Shown here piece after piece: positions 56,510 to 64,000 of a DNA stretch of 64,000 bases; position 1 is the first letter of the stretch; each line of letters starts with the position of its first letter. Source of the DNA: Lumbricus terrestris (taxonomy: Eukaryota > Annelida > Clitellata > Crassiclitellata > Lumbricidae). A program made the translations under genes and the position numbers. The notes below the pieces were generated by a model. The model did no database searches and was not told where the DNA came from. It saw nothing but the letters and a program-made list of their open reading frames with translations. The DNA lies in contig OX457042.1 of NCBI GenBank assembly GCA_949752735.1, positions 23,553,334-23,617,333 of the forward strand, in the 5' to 3' direction.

Positions 56510-56765
56510 CCTCCTCTTCCTCCTCCTCCTCCTCCTCCTTCTTATTCTTATTCCTCCTCCTCTTCCTCTTCTTCTTCCACTTTATCCCACCTCCTCTTCC
56601 TCATTTTTCTCTTCTTCTTCCAGTTGCTGCTCTCCTCCTTCTACTCCTCCTTCTCTTTCCTCTCCCCTCCTCCTCTCCCCTCATCCTCATTCTAATCTTT
56701 CTCCTCCCCTTCTCCTCTACCATCTTCTCCTTCCCTCTTTATCCTTTTCCTCTTCTGCCACATTC
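56510..56765. repeat. Pyrimidine TCC/TTC array
   Basis: CTCCTCCTCC and TCTTCTTCC runs, almost all pyrimidine on plus. No coding evidence. Confidence 0.85.
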
Positions 56766-56891
56766 TTCTGTCTTCCACCATCGCTTTCTATATTATCATA
56801 AAAATTCCTCTTCGTCAAATTCTTCTTATTATTGTCGACCACCTCCTGCTTTGCTTCTTATTAACCGTCATCGTTCGCCTTTATAACTTTC

Positions 56892-57223
56892 GGTGTCCGG
56901 ACAATTCGTCGACGGACAATTGGGAGCGGACAATTGGGAGCGGACAATTGGGAGCGGACAATTGGGAGCGGACAATTCGGAGCGGACAATTCGGACCGGA
57001 AATTGTGAGCCACTAACAGGCGCTTTAAGCCTATTTTTTCTTGTGAATGGCAAGCAATCATGTGAAGTAAATGTTAGGGTTAGGGTTAGGGTTACTGGTT
57101 AGGGTTAGGTTTAATGTTAACCCGAATTGTCCGCTCCCAATTGTCCGCTCCCAATTGTCCGGTCCGAATTGTCCGCTCCCATTGTCCGCTCCCAATTGTC
57201 CGGCGACGAATTGTCCGGGAACC
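56892..57223. mobile_element. MULE-like MITE with 9-bp target duplication and telomeric core
   Basis: Ends GGTGTCCGGACAATTCGTC and GACGAATTGTCCGGGAACC are inverted repeats. ATAACTTTC is duplicated exactly at 56883-56891 and 57224-57232; nine bases is the usual duplication of Mutator-like elements. Both arms carry tandem GGACAATTGGGAGC units in opposite orientation. The centre holds TTAGGG repeats. Confidence 0.88.
57073..57112 (+). repeat. Interstitial TTAGGG telomeric repeats
   Basis: Three perfect TTAGGG units are followed, after a short gap, by two imperfect ones, in the loop between the arms of the MITE at 56892-57223. Confidence 0.93.
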
Positions 57224-57245
57224 ATAACTTTCTTCTTCCCCTTTT

Positions 57246-57475
57246 GTTTGTATGTGCACTTGTTATAGCGCCCCTTCAAGCTCTCTCTACTCAGAGGCGC
57301 TCCCGACTACAGCGCGGACATTGCATCGGAGTTTCACGCCGAGGCACTGAGTAATTGCGAGTGAAGGACTTGGGCCACTTGGCTACAAGGTCCCTACGCG
57401 GCGACTTGAGGTAGATTCGAATCTGCAACCCTCCGGCTGCAAGGCGACGAACATACCCACTACACCACCACGCCC
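57246..57475 (-). mobile_element. tRNA-derived SINE, GGGGCGCGGTGG family
   Basis: On minus it begins GGGCGTGGTGGTGTAGTGGG, has TGCAGATTCGAATCTACC in the B-box area and ends GGGGCGCTATAACAAGTGCA. It lies 14 bp right of the MULE-like MITE's target duplication. Confidence 0.85.
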
Positions 57476-57719
57476 TTTATCAGTTTCTCCATCCTTGTTA
57501 TCTATCCGGTCGCAACTCGTTCTTTCCATCTCCCTCTTTTTTATAATTAGGTTCCTTATTTTACCTGCATTGATCTTCCTTCTCCTACTCTTCCTCTTCT
57601 TCCTTATTTTCCGATTTCTAACCAGTTTTTCGTCATCTTCCAAATTCTCGCCGTTTGCGTCTATTACTTAACTCATCCATCTTAGCGTCCTCTTTCTTGT
57701 CTGCTTATTCTTCTTCGTA

Positions 57720-58135
57720 TTCTGTTTCCTCATCCTCGTCATCGTCCTCTTCATATTCCTCTTCCCCTCCCCGCCTTCCTTCTCCTCTTCCTCCTCCTCC
57801 TTCTCATCTTCCTCTTCTTCCACCACCTCCTCCTCCTCCTCCTCTTCATCCTCCTTTTCCCCACCTCATTCTATTTCTCCTCCTCCTCCACCACCACCTC
57901 CTTCTATTCCTCCTCCTTCACCACCTCCTTCTCCTCCTCCTCCTCCTCCTCCTCCTCCCACCACCTCCTCCTCTTCTTCCTTCTCCTCCTCCTACTCCTC
58001 CACCACCGCCACCTCTCCTCCTCCTCCCACCTCCTCCTCTTCTTTCTTCTTCCTCTCCTCCTCCTCCTCTTCCTTCTTCTTCTCCTTATCCTCCTCCTTC
58101 TCCTCGTCCTCCTCGTGCTCCTCGTTCTCTTTCTA
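57720..58135. repeat. Pyrimidine TCC/TTC array
   Basis: CTCCTCCTCC with TTCCTC and CACCACC variants. Plus frames read as Ser, Pro or Leu runs. No coding evidence. Confidence 0.9.
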
Positions 58136-59071
58136 GCGTCATCTAGCGAAGCAATCGTTGCGTGGCGCGAACGATGCCGAAAATATTGTTAAAGAGAGCG
58201 TGGCCATCGATCAGAACAGTTTCATCTACAGCGTGGATTAAATGCAACCACCGCATCTATCATTGTCCCTGTCTCACCCCTCCCTTTGTATGCACGTGTC
58301 TGTCTGTCTGAATGTCTGTCTGCATGTCCGTCCAACCATCTGTGTGTGTCTATCTGTCTCTTTGTCTGTCTGTGTGTCCGTTTACCTCTCAGATCACATT
58401 TGCAGCGGACCTCGTGTGAATCGTGTCTATATTGCTGGTCACAAAATATACAAACATATAATAATAATGTATATATATAATGTATATATATATTATATAT
58501 AACCAAATATTAATGAATAAAATAATATACCCATATAGATGAAAATGCATATTAGACCATATATAAAATATTTTTTAAATTACGTGTAAAGTGTCTAACT
58601 ATCTATTGTTTTTGAACCCATAATTATCAAATTGTTATCTACACTATAAGACGGAAAGTTTGTCCCTTTCTGTTTGTATGGATGCGTGGTGTCCCAAGAA
58701 AGGCTCTGAAACCGCTGAGTTTCGGTTCACTAAATATTTTTTAAATCACCACCCACAGCACACCCACCCCGCAATGCCGGGCCATGTTTGACCTTTCTGG
58801 TGAAAGCGGGGTGGTGTGGAGGGTTGACGAAAACCCGAAAGTTAGCCCTCAACGCCGGTTACCCCAGATGAGTATAGTGTGGAAAACCCAAAATTTCTCG
58901 GGCAGCGCCGGGCCCCACATCTAGTCGGTAATATAATATTCATTATATGGAAGTTTATAAATTTGTAGACATTGTGTATAGGCTAGCATATAATCTATGC
59001 ACATCTTCTACGTGTATAATCCAAGACTTTCAATAATATTACAGGGCTGAAATCTCGCGAATAATTTCTGT
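58136..59071. other. Spacer with an inverted copy of the CCCGGCG element end
   Basis: 58655-58925 begins TACACTATAAGACGGAAAGT and ends TTCTCGGGCAGCGCCGGGCC plus CCACATCTAGT, whose reverse complement matches 24440-24490. It is probably one interspersed element. A CTGTCTGT run lies at 58296-58375. Confidence 0.5.
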
Positions 59072-59537
59072 CTTCTTCTTCTTCTCTTGGTCTCTCTTCC
59101 GTCAGGCGCATGTCCTACGCCAACGATGAGGCCTCAATATGCCGTCTCCAGCTTGCTCGGTTTTTGATTTTATCCACCGCATCTCTCATATCCATGTTCT
59201 GTGCTGCTAGATCTTCTTTTATATTGTCCATCCAGGTCTTTGATTGTCTCCCTTGGCTTCTCTTTCCCTCTACATGCCCGTGAAGAGCTGCAGCCAGTAG
59301 CCTTTTGTCTTCCATTCGTGTCACGTGCCCGAGTCAGGTGAGTCTTCTTTTTCTGGTCTTGTCCACCACTGTTTCCTTTTGTCCCAGCTTCTCCCGAGTC
59401 ACTTCGTTTCGGATCCTGTCTCTCCGACTTCTACCCAGAATCCTTCTCAGCCAGCTCATCTCCGCCACCAGTAATCTTCTCTCATCCTCTCTGCGCAGAC
59501 ACCAGCATTCTGCTCCATTCAGTAGCACCGGTAGAAC
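59072..59537 (-). mobile_element. 5'-truncated LINE with 9-bp target duplication
   Basis: On minus, frames encode the reverse-transcriptase C-terminal region (EMSWLRRILGRSRRDRIRNE, then WMDNIKEDLAAQNMDMRD) with a frameshift near 59335. The 3' end is a GAAGAAGAAGA tail. AATTTCTGT is duplicated at 59063-59071 and 59538-59546. Confidence 0.85.
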
Positions 59538-60027
59538 AATTTCTGTACTTCCATTTAACTCTCACCCATAGATGTCGCTTCATGTAAAATTCCGTTTCTA
59601 AAGCCAAAAATTATTTTTTTAAAGCTCCAAAGCCAATTTTTTGCCTGGAAATACAATTATTCGTCAATATGCCTTCTTAATGTAATCAATTGCATGCTTT
59701 TAGGTTTCAAAAAAGATGTGATATTTTCCGCAACCCCGATTATCGTTCAAAACTTGTACAGCGATGTTAAATAAGAAAATATTCAAATCCTGTGTATGAA
59801 CGGTCCTTGATGCATCATTTAATATAGGCCTAGGCTATTATACTCTCACGCGGGTGTACAAACATACATGCATACATTGTATAAACATTAAACTCGGTCA
59901 TCTGTCGATCGCTTTCCAAATTTCAGAACTGCGCAGACGACTTGGCGGCAGTCGATGTATATTACGCTGACAACGTTGATGGGCTTGTCAATATACTCAA
60001 GGTCTATACATTATGTACACAGTGTAA

Positions 60028-60255
60028 CGGCGCGGTGGTGTAGGGGTGGTGTCGTTGCCTTGAAGCCGGAAGGTTCGAGGATCGAATCCACCTCAAGTCG
60101 CCGCGTAGGAACCTTGGGCAAGTCCTTCAGTCGCAATTGCTCAACGCTTCGGCGTGAAACTCCGATGCAGTGTCCGCTCTGCAGTCGGGAGCGCCTCTGA
60201 GTAGAGTGCTTGAAGGGGCGCTATAACAAGTGCACAATGTGCACATACAAACAGA
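60028..60255 (+). mobile_element. tRNA-derived SINE, GGGGCGCGGTGG family
   Basis: Head GGCGCGGTGGTGTAGGGGTG, body TGAAACTCCGATGCAGTGTC, and end GGGGCGCTATAACAAGTGCA followed by ACATACAAACA. Confidence 0.87.
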
Positions 60256-60481
60256 CATCACCTCAACGTCAGTGGAAGTTCGAACACGCAATAATAATGA
60301 TCGCTGTTGATGTTTAACGACGCCGTGTGTCAAGTCACAGATTATTATTAGTGTCACCCTCCTTATTTCTCCATGTTTGGACTGGCACTGTCAAAGTATA
60401 AGATGAGCAGTGACGGATTTTGGGCTAATACCTATATGATATTCAATACTTACATTTAAACCTTCGTGTATTTATGCGCAT

Positions 60482-62432
60482 CTTCTCTTCTTCTTGTTCT
60501 TCTTGTTCTCTGCCGCTAGGCAGGTTCGGCTGTCCAATGTCGCCACTCTTCCCTCCGATGGGCCTTCTCTTTTAGTCTTTGGTAGCCAATCCTCGTCATC
60601 ATCGTGTCCAACATCATCTGTCGTGGTCTTCCTCTTGTTCTTTCCCCCTCCATTTTTCCTTCTATCACCAATTTTACCAGGTTGTCTCCTCTTAGCGTAT
60701 GCCCTATCCATTTCTTTTGTCTTTCTCTGATTGTTTTTAGCATTGTTCTTTCCTCTCCAATCCTTTCCAGAACTTCCTCGTTTGTTTTGTGTTCCGTCCA
60801 GCTGATCTTCTCCATTTTCCTCCATGTCCACATTTCAAACGCTTCGATTTTCTTTATGTCTTCTTTTCTCATGGTCCAGGTTTCGGAGCCATACAGCGCC
60901 ACACTCCACACCAGTGTTTTATCATTCTTTTCTTGAGGTTTCTGTTTAGCTTTCCTCGTAGTAGTTCTCCTCTTTTCGTAAACGCCTCCTTTCCCATTGC
61001 AATCCTTCTTCTGATTTCCTTATGACATTTAGCGTCTGTTGTCATCAAGCTTCCCAGGTAGCAAAATTCCTTCACCTGTTCTATCTCCTTGCCTTCTATT
61101 TTGATGTTGACTGTAGTATCTTCTCCCTTGCTGATCTTCATTACTTTTGTCTTCTTTATGTTAATCCTCATGCCATATTCATTTGAGGTTTTGTTCAATC
61201 TATCCATCACTTCCTGCAGCCCCTTCTGGCTTCTCGCCAGCATTGCCTGATCGTCCGCAAACCTCAGCGCCTTGATCCATCTTCCTCCCACCTTTATGCC
61301 TTCTTCCAGATCACCTAGTGCTTCTCTAACCAGTTCTTCTATATATATTATTATGTTGAATAAGAGAGGTGATAGAGGGCATGCCCTGTCTTACTCCTCT
61401 GCCCACTTTTCCTGGTTCTGAGTACTCCCCATCGATTCTTATTTTTACTTTCTGCCCCATGTACAAATTTCCTATCAATCTTCTGTCTCTCCAATCTATT
61501 CCCATTCTCCTCAGTACATGTAGTAGCTTTCTCCAGTTGACTCTATCGAATGCCTTCTCATAATCCACAAAACATATATATACGTCCTGTCCATTCTGAC
61601 AGCTCCTTTCTGTTAGTATTCGCAATGTTCCGATAGCATCTCTTGTTCCAACCCCCTTCCTGAAACCGAATTGGTCATCTCCTAGTCCTCCAATTGCCTC
61701 TGTTTTTCCCAGCACTCTCTTTGCCAGTATTCTTACCATGATTTTGGATGCATGGGTGAGCAAGCTGATGGTTCTGTGTTCTTCGCAAGATGTTGTATTT
61801 GGCTTCTTCTTAATCGGTATGATGATGGCTTGTAGGAAGTCTTCTGGCCATACTTCCGTTGTGTATATGTCCTGGCATAACTGCACTAGTTCCTTCAAGG
61901 CTCCTTCCTCCAGACTTTTGAGCATTTCTGCCGGTATGTCGTCTATTCCCTCCGCCTTGTTGTTTTTCATTTCCCTTATGGCTGCTCGTACCTCCTCTGC
62001 CAGCACCTCCGGTCCAGTGTCTTCATCTCTCTCCTCTCTCTCCATATCTTCTATTCCTCCATCGAGATCTTCATTTCTGTAGAGTTCTTCTACATACTCC
62101 TTCCATCGGTTTTTGACCTCATTTATTTCATTCAGTATGTTCCCCTGCTTGTCCTTGATCTCTATCCCTCCTCCTCTGCCTGGTTTCTTGTTTAGCCTTT
62201 TCACATTTTCATACACTATGTCATATCCTCCTCTTGCCTGTAGCTCTTCTAACTCCCTGCATTGTTCCTCCCACCACTTTTCCCTTACCTCTTCTGTTGT
62301 TCTTCTTAGTTTGTTGTTCAGTCTTTTGTATTGCGTCCTCGCTTTTTCAGTGCTTTGGTGTTTCCATTTTCTCCTTTCCTCCATCTCCTCTAACATTTCC
62401 CTCGTGATCCATGGTTTTCTCGTGATCCATGG
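60482..62432 (-). mobile_element. 5'-truncated non-LTR retrotransposon with 11-bp target duplication
   Basis: The reverse-transcriptase gene runs from right to left. TTTATGCGCAT is duplicated exactly at 60471-60481 and 62433-62443. The 3' end is an AAGAAGAAGA tail. At the 5' junction a short segment, CTCGTGATCCATGGTTTT (plus strand), is present twice. The endonuclease domain and 5' end are missing, as expected for truncated target-primed insertion. Confidence 0.93.
60516..62432 (-). pseudogene. LINE reverse transcriptase, frameshifted
   Basis: Three successive frames cover one gene. The first (to about 61383) has the finger and palm region, with FVDYEKAFD holding the first catalytic Asp and GRGVRQG. 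An extra base then shifts the frame. The second (about 61290-60920) has RFADDQAM, the catalytic Asp pair, and INIKKTKVM. A second shift lies near 60915. The third (about 60911-60516) has LYGSETWTM-type sequence and GRPRQMMLD, the C-terminal tail. It cannot make an intact enzyme. It belongs to the non-LTR class; the clade is not assigned. Confidence 0.9.
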
Positions 62433-62443
62433 TTTATGCGCAT

Positions 62444-62811
62444 ACAGGTGTTTAAATAGTAAAAATGTCAAATAAACGTTAGTAAGTAAGTGGCGGACGT
62501 GTAATCGAATGTGTAGTGTTTCGTGTAAGTTTTAGGTGGCAGTTGGTTGTGGGGGAAATTTATTAGTAAGCTCTAAGCATCGGTTGTCGATAAACGTTTT
62601 CGTCCACACAATTCAAATGACAGAATAGGTGTTGAAATCGCAAAGAGCCTTGAATAATCTCGCAATAGTCTGCCAGGATAGTCTTACTCGCAACTCTATA
62701 GCGTGATCGACCGACCGACTGACTGACAGGAAAAGAAAAGAAAAAAACAGAAATGAGAGAAAAAATAAAACAAAACAGGTGAACATCATTGCATGCGTAA
62801 AAACTCTGTGT

Positions 62812-62816
<5 letters not shown>
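62444..62816. other. Unique spacer, no gene recognised
   Basis: No supported gene. Lies between the LINE and a GACA array. Confidence 0.45.
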
Positions 62817-62857
<41 letters not shown>

Positions 62858-62940
62858 GTGAGAGAGAGACAGACAGAGAGAGAGAGAGAAAGAGAGAGAG
62901 ACAAAGAGAGAGACAGACAGACAGACACAGACAGACAGTA
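62817..62940. repeat. GACA tetranucleotide and GA-rich array
   Basis: About nine GACA units followed by GAGAGA and further GACAGACA. Confidence 0.93.
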
Positions 62941-64000
62941 GCGAAAGAGGGGGTGGAGAGAAAGACCCAGCAAATAGCGATATGTAGAAAAAAGAACAGC
63001 TGGAAAAGGAAATTCGGAAACGTGGGAAGACATGAAAAGGACGAATGGACGAGTAAATGAAGCATGAAAGAAAGACGGATAGTATCACGCGGAAAACAAA
63101 GTGGGCGATAGAAAAATGGAAATGGAAAAACTGGAAATAAAAAGGAGTCGGAGAGATGAATACGGCGACATGACACCGCGCAGATGTCACCACGCTCACG
63201 AGCATCGTCACCGTATAGAGGGCGCCACACTGCGAAACTCATTACTACCCGGATCAGCGATTAGGCGGATCAGCACAGCGTAATTTATACAGTACGCGTG
63301 TCACTGCTCGTCTGTCCTACAGTGCCTCTGCTTACCAGTCTTAGTATTCGTCTCTGCGCGTGCCTGCGCTCGCCCGGAGGCATTCGGGGGACAGGGAGAG
63401 GGGTAAAGGACGTGGATTTATGGAGTCGTAAATCGCCCGGGCGCCGCATCCGCCTCACGTACCCTCTTACTCCCCATTGCAACTAATAGCCGTCTCTTCA
63501 AAACCGTGCGATGTGACTTTTTTGCAAATTCCTTTACCGTCGGCGCTGCGTAAATCGCTCAGTAGGTGAAGGAAATTACGCGAATCATCGGCGCCCCTGG
63601 CGGACGCATATTCCGGTGAAGGAGAAGAAGACAGGCGGGAGGGAGGGAGAGAGACAGGGAGGGTGGGAGGGAGGAACGGGAAAAGGGAGGGTTGGAGGGT
63701 CAGCGCGCAGTCATATGGCCTAGAATGGAAGAGAATCCTGAGGGATGTTCGGCACCAAGTATAATACTGTGATAGGAAGAGGATGAGTGAGCATTGGTTG
63801 TCCATAGACGTTTTCACCTACTTGGAGTATAGTCTTACACGCAACTCTATAGCATGACAGACCATGAGATATATACTGGGAACTTGGGAAGGTATCCGCC
63901 AGTGTTTAATCCATATAGTCCTCTGTTTTGATGGAGGGAAATTTAGGTACATGAATAAGGGGGTTGTGAGGGAGAAAAAAAGGCGCTTTTGGGTGGACGG
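62941..64000. other. Unique GC-balanced sequence, no gene confirmed
   Basis: 63467-63640 on minus has an open frame with YASARGADDSRNFLHLLSDL and GICKKVTSHGFEET, ending at a stop. It looks protein-like, but no splice site partner or family was recognised. 63625-63700 is a GGGAGGGA-rich run. Confidence 0.3.

Noticed and set aside
57073..57112. Chromosome end or fused telomere
   Set aside because: Only five units, in the loop of a transposon with its own target duplication, so it is internal to a mobile element.

Overview
The window is eukaryotic, intron-containing genomic DNA: AT-rich, crowded with microsatellites and short transposons, and holding only one gene I can name. Nine-plus tRNA-derived SINE copies, numerous hAT-type miniature transposons, a TTAGGG-type interstitial telomeric repeat, a ciliary dynein gene and a striking excess of the palindrome TAGGCCTA suggest a marine invertebrate animal, perhaps an echinoderm or another invertebrate deuterostome. 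The species guess is inference only.

Layout. 1-2519 is a GC-rich triplet-phased minisatellite. 2520-5412 is AT-rich spacer with an 84-bp tandem repeat. 5413 to about 9200 (plus strand) holds six related exon-like cassettes with splice-like borders, then a terminal block of alternating 60- and 64-bp repeats and a polyadenylation signal; I read this as a candidate non-coding transcript. From 12881 to 25326 (minus strand) twelve exons join in compatible phase into about 898 residues of the N-terminal tail of an axonemal dynein heavy chain of the DNAH1/3/7/12 type. A possible first exon lies at 29123-29306. The motor part of the gene is not in the window, so the next intron exceeds 12.8 kb or the gene is interrupted. 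The introns hold a SINE, a LINE fragment, hAT MITEs and microsatellites.

From 27 kb to the right end the sequence is mostly mobile and repetitive DNA: hAT MITEs with 8-bp target duplications, a decayed Tc1/mariner copy (35602-36997), a 2.75-kb inverted-repeat transposon splitting a minisatellite (49410-52155), a hAT-type element of 976 bp (52924-53899), a MULE-like MITE with a telomeric core (56892-57223), and two 5'-truncated LINEs with target duplications (59072-59537; 60482-62432). Between them are long simple repeats (GAT, GGAGA, TATG, CATC, CTG/TCT, GACA) that create long low-complexity open frames without evidence of coding. One unrecognised gene may be represented by exon-like sequence at 39087-39531 (minus).

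The genes do not form an operon or pathway. What stands out is the density of transposon insertions with intact target duplications, a repeated hairpin module shared by several hAT MITEs with different ends, and the duplicated-exon locus at 5.4-9.2 kb. All borders were read by eye; no database search was possible.
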